Below, in pieces: positions 43,718 to 58,700 of a stretch of 64,000 nt of DNA (position 1 is its first letter; the number at the start of each line of letters is the position of its first letter). The notes under the pieces were generated by a model. That model saw only the letters and a list, made by a program, of their open reading frames with translations. It was not told the DNA's origin and did no database searches. Made by a program: the position numbers and the translations under genes. The stretch is from Gibbula magus (taxonomy: Eukaryota > Mollusca > Gastropoda > Trochida > Trochidae): assembly GCA_936450465.1 (NCBI GenBank), contig OW388303.1:6573193-6637192 (forward strand), given 5' to 3'.

Positions 43718-46700
43718 ATGTCAACTGTATATGTTGGGTGTCTCTTGGCACTTTTAATGACATTGGGTGAGTCTTTCACTGCTTAAATGATCAGATTATA
43801 TATACATTAACAAACATGCGGACAAGGCAAGTCTTATAAGAGACGGTTCCATCGGAGTATTCGCCATGTTGGTTTTCTGGTTTATGGTAAAATGTGTTTT
43901 ACAAACTGTTTGATAATAAAACATACATTTCGAAAGAATATCTACACATACTTTATCGTTAGATTTCCTCGATGGTCCCCCGTGGGAACATTTGGCCATT
44001 GTGTGTCTTTAAACGGTACAAATAAAACCGTAAGACAACCAAATTCATTTAAGTTCCTAAATTAAATATACGTATTATAAGTAATACAGTGTTTATTACT
44101 AGTATTATTATTTGATTCCGGATACACTATGATACTATCATAAATTTAGGTGACTGCAGAACTATTGACGCCACCATTTTTCGGTTTGCCTCCTATTACA
44201 ATGACAACATGGTGCTGCAAGCAGCTCCTTACATCGCCAACGTTTGGGGCTACTCTGACAAGGTGGGCGAAACGGTCATGGTCAAGGTCGGAGAGGAAGC
44301 TCCTGTCTCCACTACAGTGAATGCTGTTGATGGGCAAGGCATCTGGTTCGTGTCCCTGCCTAAAATGGACGCCTCGGCTACGCCTCTCTCTGTGACTGCC
44401 TCCTCCAGTGAGGGTACCATCCAGATAAAGAATGTCCTCTTTGGTGACGTGTGGCTGTGTTCTGGACAGAGCAACATGCAGTTCACTCTAGATATGGTGA
44501 GAAATGGGACATTAGAATATATGCAATTTACATTATCTTTAAAGTTAACAATGCGCTAAATCTGTCTGACTGAGTGCTAGTTCTACTATTTTGTGACGAA
44601 TGCCAACACAAATTCATAGAAAAAAACGTTTGCGGACCAAGATAATGTGTGCTTGATTTCTCACTGGCAAGAAAAGGTGAATACTCTCACCCCTTCCCCA
44701 AAGAAATAGCTGTAGCCGCGAGTCAAGAATCATATATCTAATGCTTGCTTTCCTCGACATCATGATCTAAGAAAAATGTGCATAATGTTCATTAAAAGGC
44801 TTACATCTCAAAGCAGTGTTTAACCAATGACTTATATTACATATAATGTAAGTCCTTGGTTTAACTGATTGAGTTTTCAGATGCAAGATGAACATTTGAT
44901 CTGAATACATACAATACATCAATGGGAGACACTGAATGTTCTGAAGTTTAAAACCGCCATTGAGTATGCTGATAGAAGACACGGGAAAATGTCAAAAATC
45001 TATGACATTGAAAAATATAAAGTCAGTTTTTTTGCAGATTTGTTCAACCCAAAATAAGTTTCTTTTTTTTTAAAATGCTAATTATAGATGGGGTGTATTA
45101 TTTACGAGCGCAAATTATCGTGATCACCTCGCCCACTGCATACAAAATTTAGCAAACAAAAGAGAAACAATGTTTATGAGCATCATTGATTCATGGAATG
45201 AAATATAATGGGGAGTATATATCAGCACGAAGATAGTCGAGAAGATTCATTTCCATGTTAGTTCCTATAGCGAATGTGAAATTGACAACTCGATGCTTCT
45301 AATCCATTTGTTTTTGTTTTCTATACCATATAATTAGATAAAGAGAATGAATAGAGTCGGTGTTTTTGAAACAATATTACATCGGACTGTCGTTCTATGA
45401 AAATATAAACTCATATGTCATGATGTATATGAAATATTTGTCTAAGGATTACTCATCTATTGAAATTATATGAAAGATTACTTTTTAGTTTTAAAAAATA
45501 GTTGGCATTTGAAAAAACATACATACTGGTTCTTTTAAACGGAAGATCAAGATTTGTTTTTCTTTTCAGACCAGATCGTGACTTTTTGTCATATATTCTA
45601 TTGTAGAAAAGTAATATCAAAGTTGGAGTGTATTGGTACCTTGTTTAAATCACACACCGGTATGTCAAATCTGGCACTACTTTGTGGTCTCCAGGTCAAC
45701 AATGCTTCCGCGGAACTAGAAGATTCCAAGAATTATCCGAACATCCGGTTGTTCACAGTGGCAGAAAAGCAGTCTCCAGTTCCTCTCCTGGATCTGGAGT
45801 CTGTCCTGGAGCCATGGTCCGTACCAGAACCAAGTGAGTCGTCCATCAGCCTGGACACGAGATTCTCCAAGCATGGCCTTGGCGTCTTATACAATTGTAT
45901 CTAAAAGTTGTTTTTTTCTCATGAAATTGTATTGAATACCATGGTCCAACCCTAAAGGTGAAGCGCGTTTGACAAAAGATACAATTTCTTTAAAACTTTG
46001 TGACAAAGAGCATTTCTAATAATATTATGTTTTTGAAAGGTGCCAACCATATGTGTTGATTTAAGTTTAAATCATCTCACTCATTTTATATCCATCCTCA
46101 AGTGCCCTATATGAGATCATATACCACTTGTTTCGAAGAAAATTTAGCAACGGCCTTATACATGTGCAGAAGCTGAAATTGCACCTTTCATTTACATATA
46201 AACTATTATATGAACTATTTGACATTAGGTAGGAAAATAGAAAAGTATTATTTAAGCAAACTCTTTGTATGTTCTATAGATCCGTTTCCAAAATAACGAC
46301 TAATTTGACCAATCCCATCCAATCAGTGTGATGATCGCTTGTCACCGAATTAATGAAGCAGAAATAGTTGTAATTAACTAATCCGTTACGGATAATTGGC
46401 GTTCGGATTCGGAAACGGAATCAACGGATTAATGAATCAACATTTAATGAGGTTATATAGAGATTAGTTGGGTTAGTCGTCGATGTAATAACACCATCTA
46501 TAATGGTTGACTTAAAGGCGCTGTAGAACGTTTTGTTGCCATTTTTAGTCTGGAAGACCTATTGTTATTATCGTGTTTTTTGTTAGGTCTTCAAGACTAA
46601 GTCTGGAAGACCTATTGTTCTTATCGTGTTTTTTTTTTTTTAGGTCTTCAAGACTCAGTCTGGAAGACCTATTGTTATTATCGTGTTTTTTTTGTTTTTG

Positions 46701-49700
46701 TTTTATTATTATTTGACCTTTTTTGTGCGAAGGATTCCTGCTTAACCGCTTGACCGATTTTCCTGGAATTTTCAGTGATGATAGTCTATGACCTGACCTA
46801 ATGCATAACGAAGCCCGATTTTGGATTTTCGACTTCTTTCGCGAGTTATCGCCCCTTGAAGTTGAAACTTTAAACCTTTATAGCTCGGGAACCAATCAAT
46901 ATATTTGCACAAAACCTTCACCACTATGTGGACAACAACATTCCTCATCGATTAGGAATATAGAGATTTTCGACCGTAATAATACACTTTTTGCTATTTC
47001 GAAAAAACTTTCGCGGTTTTGAGGGTACGCGTCTTTGAAAATTTTCTTCTAATTCACGGCAATACATACAGCTATGTGTGATAGCTCATTTTAAAGCTGA
47101 ATAACTGCTCCACAGAATGCTCTAGTCCGAATTTTGAATTTCGTCCTAAAACTAAAATTATCTGCCCTTGAAAATGGTCCTTTTTTAAATCTTCATTTTT
47201 CGGTTCCTTGTTCAAAGTGACATAACTCAGTCTGGAATTAAGTTATGACAATGTTATTTAATGCAATCTCTATATCATAACCAACTTAACAATTCCATAA
47301 CATATCATTATCATATAAAAGTTGATAGTTTCTGCACAATTTGGACATATTCAAAAAAAAGTAAAATTTTATGATTTTGAATCTTTTCGAGTGGTTCTTT
47401 CTTTGTATCATTGTTTATCGTAAACCACGAAAGATACACTTATGTGTAATACCTTATTTTGAAGAAGAGGTGTCATTTATCAAGTACAATAACCTTCAAT
47501 CATGTATCTGTCATGCTCTACATCTGACAAGTCATAGAAGATTGACATTTTTCAGAAATCGCCATTTTCAGCAAAGTTCAAAGGATCATAACTGCTTTAC
47601 TAATTAAGATATTGAAATTGTATTTACATCTTCGGATGCACAATTCAAAGAACAATAACGTTTCTGTTGAACCCTTTCATCAAAAAGTTGATAGTTAAGC
47701 TCCGAATGTCGCAAACGTTGCCTTGGGGTCATAATTTTAGCATTTTTTAGTATTTTCTTGAATATTCAGAACAACATAACGCATTTCTTATGTATACAAT
47801 CTTAATGATGATTACGTCTACTGAAGTGGAAATTAAAGCACGATATTCTGTATGTTGCAACTTAGTATGAAAATATTAACCATTTTGTCTTAATCGTGAG
47901 AAAGGTCATGTAGGGGTCCATTAATAAGCAATTCTTCAATTTTAAGAGATTCATTGTCTTTGCAGATTTTTAAAAAAAAAACTACTTAAGATAGAGACAT
48001 GTTTGATAGCTCATTTTAAAGCAGAGAAACTAATGAATAACCGAGAGGGCAACATAGAGTTCAAGGTCAAGCAGAAGTCTTGAAGACCTAAGTATTGCCT
48101 TGGCAATCCTAGTTTTTTATTTTATTATTATTTCCCATTTATAATGATAGTTTATGTCATTTATATTTACTTTAGAGGGTAACACATCTTCTTACACAAA
48201 CCAATTATCGGGAGTGGTAAAAACAAAAATTGCATGGTGGCGATTTTTATTGTGAACACATTTTATTATTTCGAATGACAAAAATGATTCCCTTGGCTTC
48301 AAGGAACAATGTACACTCATTTGTAACTTGATTTTCCGAAGAGAGGGTGTTTTACTATTGGTGATATTATTTTTCAAATACATTTCATCGACTTATTTGA
48401 GCAAAAAAGAGCCATCAAGTATGTTAGTGTTTCTAATACAAAGTTATTTTTGGAAAACACTTTTGACATCAATCGCAAGAGAAATATTTTATCTACAACA
48501 TTACATGTGATAAATAATGTTGATTTCAAAGACAAGTTTCCCATTCGCTTAACGCGCGTCCAGAACATCTGACGTCATATAAACAGGAATCTCTTTATCG
48601 CATAAAACGTACTAAACAGCAACAAGCGTTTCCGAAGCCATTGCAACTCACGTGCTGCTCGATCTTCTCTTGAAAGTTATCATTGTCTCACATTACTGAA
48701 TGTGACGATTACTATATAACATGTTTCTATATGTCCTGTGAATATACACATTACTAACTTTTACAATTTATTATTTTTCATTGTGATAATACCAACAAAC
48801 TATGACAAATATTTTCTCACTGATTATAAAATTCAAAGACAATATCCAGTTGGATAAACATTTATTTCAATATCTGTAGCAAATACATGATTAAATGAAA
48901 TGGTAAATAAATAAACGCCTTATATAAACAAAAAATTCAGTACTCATAAACTTTGTATTTTCGTGTATTTGTTTACAGATTGTGAGTTGGACAACAATGC
49001 TTTGCGCTTTAAATTATAGACTTAATCTATATTTAGACTGAAAAATACCTTAACATATTAGTGCGATTTATCCGTTTTTTTTGGGGTCGACAAAATCTGT
49101 ATATATGTATATATTTCAGTGAGATAGATTTATTACAATTTTCCGATATGCCCATCAACATACTCGATGGCTCTTTAAGTTATACCCCAACAACCTACAA
49201 TGTTATCATTTATCCAACCCTGGTCCAACCCTATAGTGGAAGTGTATTTGGTTTTTCTACCACGCTTTACAATGAAAGTTTCTGGAAACATGACTTTGGT
49301 TTTTCATTGTGCAATTGCCTGTATATGTTATCACTTAGGAAACCATATTAATTACCTTGATTAATATACCTCAATGCCTATTTAACAGTCTTTAAATTTA
49401 GTTGTTTTTCCGGGAGAACTTCCCTACGAAAGGAACTAGGGCCTTACGATTCCCATTGAGAAGGCCTTATATTGGATAATACCCCGCCGGGAGGGCCTTG
49501 AACAGAATAATATACCTTCCAAGAGGGTATTATCTATTAAAAGGCCTTCCAAGTGAAATTTTGTTTGCACCCAAGAAATTCTAAGTCCCATTTAGTAAAG
49601 TAATCAATCCACAAAAGTCAAGTTTAAAATTTTCATAGCAGTTAATGCGGGATTCGAACCCGCAACCCTTCGCCCAAGGCTCTACCAATGGTCCACGAAG

Positions 49701-52700
49701 GATTGGTGACTGAGAAGGGTTGGTTATTGGTCAGTATTCTGTCGGAGAACGTCCATCATATTTTATGTGCGCTTTATTTTACTTGGACCACCTGCAGTAA
49801 AACATTTAGAAAATTGAGCTCACGTTAGTTTGTTCGTTTGTTTGCGCCCCTCGGGTCTTCTCTAGGGCAAAGGCCTCTCTTTGCAAGATAACCTTGCATT
49901 CAGGTGTTTCCCCATTTCTCAATCCCTTCAAAAAGAGTGTTTGATTTTTCTACCAGGATGAACAACAAATATTCTCTTTTTTGGCCTTAGTGTTTAAATG
50001 TAATTTTCTGTTAATATGTTTATAAGGGAACCAAATTAATTACCATGGTTCAATCCCAAACAATATGCGTGTGTTATGACAAATTTTCTCATTGATGTCA
50101 ATATCCAATATGTTTTAAAATGTTTTGTTGAATAAACAGTCGTCCAACGGTTAATTCGATCACCGTTGACAGTGCCCACGACTTGATATTACCTAAAAGT
50201 CAAAAGGTTATATTGAATGAAATTCACCAATCAGTTCTATATTGGTTCATTTTTAACTGATTCATATGTTATCACCCACATCAAATATGTTAAAACTTGT
50301 TATACGCCGTTTGTATATCGTGTAAATGTATAAAACCGCCCTGTCCCATCAGGGTAGTTCTATCCGTAAGACAAATCCCCTGATTGCGTGAGACAGAGTT
50401 GACTCGTAACGCTTGCTGTAAACAGCCAATGACTGTTTGACAAAGCCAATATTGGTAGTCCCTTCACGAGAAGACCAATGGTGGGAGCATCTGATTTCAA
50501 TTCTCGAAATTTCATTGGCTGACAGAATACATACTATAAATAACGTTACCACCTAGCAATTGTTATGAGCCATCACGTTGACACACTCAGAGATGTTTCG
50601 TAATCGTTCTATAACATTACATTGATTGTGCTGGATGATAGATGCCGGAGTTGCCGTACACGTGAACCTAAAGCTTAGAAAACATTTAGCTGCCTAAAAA
50701 AAATATTACATCTCACCATAATCATATTGGTGAAGTCAAATATGGGTCCAATGTTATAATTTGTGTTATTTAATTGAGAATTATCAACCGTAACCGAAAA
50801 CAACCAGTTTAAGGTCAATCAGTTCAGTATAACGAGAATACAACGTCGTGGTCATGATCGAAAACCGGACAATAGACCTTGGCTTGCTGCAGCCATTTAG
50901 TCAAACGTAATTTTGGAAACTTTAATCAAGTAGATAGGAAGACAGATTTGCTTCTATTGCGTTTAATAGGTCTTATAACGAGTACTTACCTGAGATAGAG
51001 CCATAACTGTCGGCTACTACACATGTATGAGACCGTTCCTCGGTTTTCATTGAAACATTGAAACAAGAACTGTATACGTTTCACAGAAACTGTTGGGCAC
51101 AAGGGGTGGACCTATTTCTCGGCGGTGTGCTGGCTGTACGGCAAGTACCTGTATGATACGCTGAAGAAACCCATCGGTCTGATAGACTCCACGTGGGGTG
51201 GCACAAAGATAGAGCCTTGGTCCACGGAGGACTCTCTGTCACGTTGCAGGTTCGTAAAAAAATTTAAAGAGCATGTTAGAAATAGTATGCCTATACCATT
51301 ATGAAGTTGCACTATTTCTGCACAACATTTCGGAGTTTCAGGAGTTGTTACAAATGAATGTTCAGTTTTCGATCAGTGTTGAATTAAAGAGAAATGACAG
51401 ATTTACAAACAACCACCACGGACTTAATTTAAGTCTGTGCAACCACGACCAACAATACAGGTACACACTCGCATTGTAGTGGTGATGACGTTGCAGATGT
51501 ACGTTGTCACAGTGCGCAAGTGTATCAACCGGAAGTAACGGTTTTCATCTGGCGTGGTTTTCTTAAAAGTTATTAACTCGAATCACACTTTGTCCACGAT
51601 TTAAATGGAAATATTTCACCGTAACTTCGAGACTTATTATCATAAATTGATTATACCTAAGCAAGTATTTAGTGTAACTAAACATAATCATGAAGGTGTT
51701 CTTTTGTCCGGTGGTATACAGCTGTCAATCGAAAGTTTGTTCAACTACTTGTGTATTTCAGCGCAAATATCATGTAATTGGCATGTCTTTGAAGAATCGT
51801 ATCAACATGAAAACTGGACTTACTTTGCATCATTATTTTGCTCGATACTGTAGGTGAACGAACTTTCGGTACGCAGCTGTACTGTTGACAAGTAGTGGCT
51901 TCAAATATCTGCAAGAAAGAACCGATCTTGCATACTCTGTCTAGAGAGAACGTTCACCAGGTCTACTGGAGGCAACACGGCATTGCTCCGCGCCAGTAAC
52001 AGCTGTAGTCACAATGTCCTTCAAAATAAAAATATTTTATTTACGTTTTTAAAGAAAAGCTAAACTAGTGGATAAATGCTTTCTGTCGCTAAACTATCAT
52101 CAGTTGATTCAGTCAGAAACGAAGTGCTTATTTTTTACAATATTTTTTTTCATCCAGAGATTTTATTTTCTGATGTATCATACTTTGAGTGTCGCCAGCG
52201 ATTTTTACTTCTATAAACATCTTATCGAGTGTCATGATGTGCCAATGTGTTCCTTAATTAATAACGATACTGTCGTACAAGTTGGGGAAAAGATATTTCA
52301 CTATGATCTGTTCTTGATTTAGAAATAAAAGTGAATCTGCCCCATCACAGTCGGTTACAATGCCCTCTGGAGACTCGGTTACAATGCCTTCTGCAGACTC
52401 GGTTCTTTGGAACTCCATGATCCGCCCGCTGGTTAACATGACCATGTATGGAGCTATATGGTACCAGGGTAACTATTCTAATCATTGTTTTATGTTTTGA
52501 TTATATGAAATAAGAAGTATATCGTACCATGGTAACTATTCTAATCATTGTTTTATGTTTTGATTATATAAAATAAGAAGTATATGGTACCAGGGTAACT
52601 ATTCTAATCATTGTTTTATGTTTTGATTATATGAAATTAGAAGGATATCGTACCATGGTAACTATTCTAATAATTGTTTTATGTTTTGATTATATGAAAT

Positions 52701-55700
52701 AAGAAGTATATCGTACCATGGTAACTATTCTAATCATTGTTTTATGTTTTGATTATATAAAATAAGAAGTATATGGTACCAGGGTTACTATTCTAATCAT
52801 TGTTTTATGTTTTGATTATATGAAATAAGAAGTATATCGTACCAGGGTAACTATTCTAATAATTGTTTTATGTTTTGAGTATATGAAATAAGAAGTATAT
52901 CGTACCAGGGTTACTATTCTAATCATTGTTTTATGTTTTGATCATATGAAATAAGAAGTATATGGTACCATGGTAACTATTCTAATCATTGTTTTATGTT
53001 TTGATTATATGAAATAAGAAGTATATCGTACCAGAGTAACTATTCTAATAATTGTTTTATGTTTTGATTATATGAAATAAGAAGTATATCGTACCAGGGT
53101 AACTATTCTAATCATTGTTTTATGTTTTGATCATATGAAATAAGAAGTATATGGTACCAGGGTAACTATTCTAATCATTGTTTTATGTTTTGATTATATG
53201 AAATAAGAAGTATATCGTACCAGGGTAACTATTCTAATAATTGTTTTATGTTTTTTTAATTATTTATAAAATAAGAAGTATATGGTACCAGGGTAACTAT
53301 TCTAATCATTGTTTTATGTTTTGATTATATGAAATAAGAAGTATATCGTACCAGGGTAACTATTCTAATCATTGTTTTATGTTTTGATCATATGAAATAA
53401 GAAGTATATGGTACCAGGGTAACTATTCTAATCATTGTTTTATGTTTTGATTATATGAAATAAGAAGTATATCGTACCAGGGTAACTATTCTAATCATTG
53501 TTTTATGTTTTGATTATATGAAATAAGAAGTATATGGTACCAGGGTAACTATTCTAATCATTGTTTTACGTTTTGATTATATGAAATAAGAAGTATATCG
53601 TACCAGGGTAACTATTCTAATCATTGTTTTATGTTTTGATCATATGAAATAAGAAGTATATCGTACCAGGGTAACTATTCTAATAATTGTTTTATGTTTT
53701 GATTCTATGAAATAAGAAGTATATGGTACCAGGGTTACTATTCTAATCATTGTTTTATGTTTTGATTATATGAAATAAGAAGTAGATGGTACCAGGGTAA
53801 CTATTCTAATCATTGTTTTATGTTTTGATTATATGAAATAAGAAGTATATCGTACCAGGGTAACTATTCTAATCATTGTTTTATGTTTTGATTATATGAA
53901 ATAAGAAGTATATCGTACCAGGGTAACTATTCTAATCATTGTCTTATGTTTTGATTATATGAAACTAGAGTTATATGGTACCAGGGTAACTATTCTAATC
54001 ATTGTTTTATGTTTTGATTATATGAAATAAGAAGTACATCGTACCAGGGTAACTATTCTAATCATTGTTTTATGTTTTGATTATATGAAATAAGAAGTAT
54101 ATCGTACCAGGGTAACTATTCTAATCATTGTTTTATGTTTTGATTATATGAAATAAGAAGTATATCGTACCAGGGTAACTATTCTAATCATTGTTTTATG
54201 TTTTGATTATATGAAATTAGAGTATATCGTACCATGGTAACTATTCTAATCATTGTTTTATGTTTTGATTATATGAAATAAGAAGTATATCGTACCAGGG
54301 TAACTATTCTAATCATTGTTTTATGTTTTGATTATATGAAATTAGAGTATATCGTACCATGGTAACTATTCTAATCATTGTTTTATGTTTTGATTATATG
54401 AAATAAGAAGTATATCGTACCAGGGTAACTATTCTAATCATTGTTTTATGTTTTTTTTAATTATTTATGAAATTAGAGGTATATGGTACCAGGGTAACTA
54501 TTCCAATCATTGTTTTATGTTTTGATTATATGAAATAAGAAGTATATCGTACCAGGGTAACTATTCTAATCATTGTTTTATGTTTTGATTATATGAAATA
54601 AGAAGTAGTTGGTACCAGGGTAACTATTCTAATCATTGTTTTATGTTTTGATTATATGAAATTAGAGTTATATCGTACCATGGTAACTATTCTAATCATT
54701 GTTTTATGTTTTGATTATATGAAATAAGAAGTATATCGTACCAGGGTAACTATACTAATCATTGTTTTATGTTTTGATTATATGAAATAAGAAGTATATC
54801 GTACCAGGGTAACTATTCTAATCATTGTTTTATGTTTTTTTATTATTTATGAAATTAGAGGTATATGGTACCAGGGTAACTATTCCAATCATTGTTTTAT
54901 GTTTTGATTATATGAAATAAGAAGTATATGGTACCATGGTAACTATTCTAATCATTGTTTTATGTTTTGATTATATGAAATAAGAAGTATATCGTACCAG
55001 GGTAACTATTCTAATCATTGTTTTATGTTTTGATTATATGAAATTAGAGTTATATCGTACCATGGTAACTATTCTAATCATTGTTTTATGTTTTGATTAT
55101 ATGAAATAAGAAGTATATCGTACCAGGGTAACTATTCTAATCATTGTTTTATGTTTTTTTAATTATTTATGAAATTAGAGGTATATGGTACCAGGGTAAC
55201 TATTCCAATCATTGTTTTATGTTTTGTTTATATGAAATAAGAAGTATATCGTACCAGGGTAACTATTCAAATCATTGTTTTATGTTTTGATTATATGAAA
55301 TAAGAAGTATATGGTACCAGGGTAACTATTCTAATAATTGTTTTATGTTTTGATTATATGAAATAAGAAGTATATCGTACCAGGGTAACTATTCTAATCA
55401 TTGTTTTATGTTTTGATTATATGAAATAAGAAGTATATCGTACCAGGGTAACTATTCTAATCATTGTTTTATGTTTTGAATATTATGAAATAAGAAGTAT
55501 ATCGTACCAGGGTAACTATTCTAATCATTGTCTTATGTTTTGATTATATGAAACTAGAGTTATATGGTACCAGGGTAACTATTCTAATCATTGTTTTATG
55601 TTTTGATTATATGAAATAAGAAGTATATCGTACCAGGGTAACTATTCTAATCACTGTTTTATGTTTTGATTATATGAAATAAGAAGTATATCGTACCAGG

Positions 55701-58700
55701 GTAACTATTCTAATCACTGTTTTATGTTTTGATTATATGAAATAAGAAGTATATCGTACCTGGGTAACTATTCTAAGCATTGTTTTTATGTTTTGATTAT
55801 ATGAAATTAGAGGTATATCGTACCATCGTAACTTTTCTAATGCTTGTTTTATGCTTTGATTATATGAAATTAGAGTTATATGGCAGCATGGTAACTATTC
55901 TAATCGTTGTTTTACGATTCGGTGAAATGAAATTAGAGTTAGGGTAACCATTATAACTATTGTTTTATGTTTCGATTATATGAACTAAGAGTACAGTTAC
56001 CCAATCAATAAAGTTACCCCGTTTGGCGTTGAGTTTCGCGAAATTTCGCGAAACGTGGTACTTTCTTTATTGGATAATGTATATATATTTACTTAAAGAG
56101 TCATTTATTTGGCTTTCATACATTCTGAAAGACCACATGTGCTGATTTCAGTTAAAATAATTTCACTTGAGTTTCACTTTCATACCCAAATATTGATAAT
56201 TACACGTTTCCATCGAGCCACAACTTTTAACAAGTGCTGAAACCCAAATCACACATATATGCACAATAGTTATGTGACCTATTAAACATTACCAACCAAT
56301 CTTTCTTTTTGTCAGTTATAGGGTAAGTTGCCACAATTTACGTTTGACCAATTGATCGCCGTCATTGTGCGGTTTTCAATCGTTAATCACGGCTTTCACC
56401 TCTTTATTGTCAAATGAACTAGCATTACGTTTTCAGCAACAGTCAGTACTTCTATATTAAACAACACCATTGATACAGTCATTCTAAACGAAACTGCACA
56501 ATTGCAGTCGTCGAGTTTACAAGGTCCGTTTCATGAAACTAAATACATGTGTTCATCTTTAAATACATTTATAATGATATACACATTATAGAAAACATAA
56601 AAAGATATAGAACACTTACGGTAATTGAAGGCAATCTGTGTAGGGGTACGGTTTTATTGGTGTCTGTCAGTGATGTACAGACCATTAAAAGTTGTCTCCC
56701 AGGTGACTTTCTTTACCAAAAGTCGAATGTAGTTAGGTTTTGAAAGCACTCTTGGACCGTTTGTGAAATGAAACATCAATCACACATTTGCAAACATACA
56801 TAATTTCAAAATCAGCAATAAAAAATTTCTTCCAGCTACAAGAGTCAAGAATATGTCAAAATGAAACGACCATTGACAATGGTGATTGATGCTGTTATAT
56901 TTACTTACTGAGATTTCTACATTATTTTACTTTGTGTTACTTGTTCAACAAGCAGGACAAACATAACCATATACTTATTTACTTGACTACATAAGTCATC
57001 TGATAATGACTCTAGTTTATCATAGTCTTATCATGGTTATTAAAGTCATAACAATAACTGCATAATTCAAAATTATTTATACAATCTTTTCAATTATTTA
57101 CAGGTAAAACTGATTATTCAACTTATGCGGGGCCGGGGGATAACCCATCTCTCCTGATGGCTCTTGTGTTAACTTCTATTACCAATGAACGTAAATTACC
57201 TGAGCGTTTTCGGGTACCTTACTAACTAGTCCTTCAGATACTGTTCACCGAGTGGTGAAAAATTATAAACTGTTCAATCATAAGATTTCACTGACGTGAT
57301 TTTACTTTTTTGTCATTGTCGTCTCCGAATTGTGCATTTTTGTTCAGAATAACTGTATAACGTTTGACATAATGTGACTTCAACAACACACTCAGGGGTT
57401 GTATATTGTATTTGTTTATTTATTAATGATGACACCGAAAGACAGTCGATAGAGTTAATATTTTACATTTATTACATAACAGAATAGTTTTTTAACTGTC
57501 ACATACTATAGTTATCATTGTTAAAAATTGGGATTAATTCATCAACCAGTTCTTTTTTCTAGTAAGTTGTAAAATTATTTGTTGGGTTTCGTGTGGCGTG
57601 TACACATTGTAAATAGGAAGCATTGTACAAATGTGTAAATATTGTTTCCACTTGGTACTGCAGGTCTGTTTCCTTTAAGTACTGAATAAAGATTGAGTTA
57701 GAATAGGGTGTAATGTAAAAATTATAATATAAACATTAAATAGAGTACGACGTATCACGTTGAAAAGCTAAAATAGGTGACCTATGTATGATTTTGTACA
57801 ACTTATTACTTACTCAATAATTATTTCAGCTTGTACATACATCAGTGTTAATAATGCATTATTATTATCTTACCACATAGATATAGGAAAGCCTATAATA
57901 ATTTAACATTTTCTTTTACTTAACGTTTTAGGTGAATCGAACCAGCACGATCCGGCACTCTATAACTGTACATTCCCCGCCATGATAGACGACTGGAGGG
58001 TCAAATTCAACCAGGGTTCACGGGGCAAAACCTCGAAGAACTTCCCTTTCGGCTTTGTGCAGGTAAAACTTGGGTTAAACTTCTAAAAAGGAATTATAAA
58101 ATAAAAATCAATAATGTATATTTCACCTTGCTGTGTCCAGGATGTTGACAAAAGGACACTTTGAATAATTAATTGTACCCAGCTGAAATCGTAATAGAGA
58201 CACGTTCTATGATTGAATGTTCTTAACCAGTTTCCAAGAGCAATATAGTTAGAAACATTTGATATTACCTGACTTCCTCCCAACAGCTACACATTTTAAA
58301 ATATCATTTCTCATCCATCTATAAATATGCCAAATTAAAATTTTAATACATTAATTTTACCCATACTCACGCAACAATAATAAATTACTATTGCCAACCA
58401 GATGTCAACAACAATGCCAAATATACTTTTTAATAAATTACCATTGCCCAACCAGACGCAAACAACAACAATGCCAAATACACTATTAATAAATTACCAT
58501 TGCCAATCAGATGCCAACAACATTGCCAAATATACTTTTTAATAAATTACCATTGCCCAACCAGACGCAAACAACAACATTGCCAAATACACTATTAATA
58601 AATTACCATTGCCAACCAGATGCCAACAACAATGCCAAATATACTTTTTAATGAATTATCATTGCCCAACCAGATGCCAACAACAACAATGCCAAATACA

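Noticed and set aside
46801..47022. 73-codon ORF in the intron 3 repeat
   Set aside because: Lies in a degenerate dispersed repeat, no domain, and the repeat's other internal copies do not keep the frame.
49640..49715. Functional tRNA gene on the minus strand
   Set aside because: The B box is perfect but the acceptor and D arms do not pair, and a repeat body follows; a SINE head fits better.
51605..51853. 82-codon ORF in SIAE-B intron 4
   Set aside because: Has an ATG but no recognisable family, no counterpart in copy A, and no splice context; likely chance.
52452..55995. CRISPR-like array of regular repeats
   Set aside because: Units are contiguous with no unique spacers, sit in an animal intron and derive from the exon end; it is a minisatellite.
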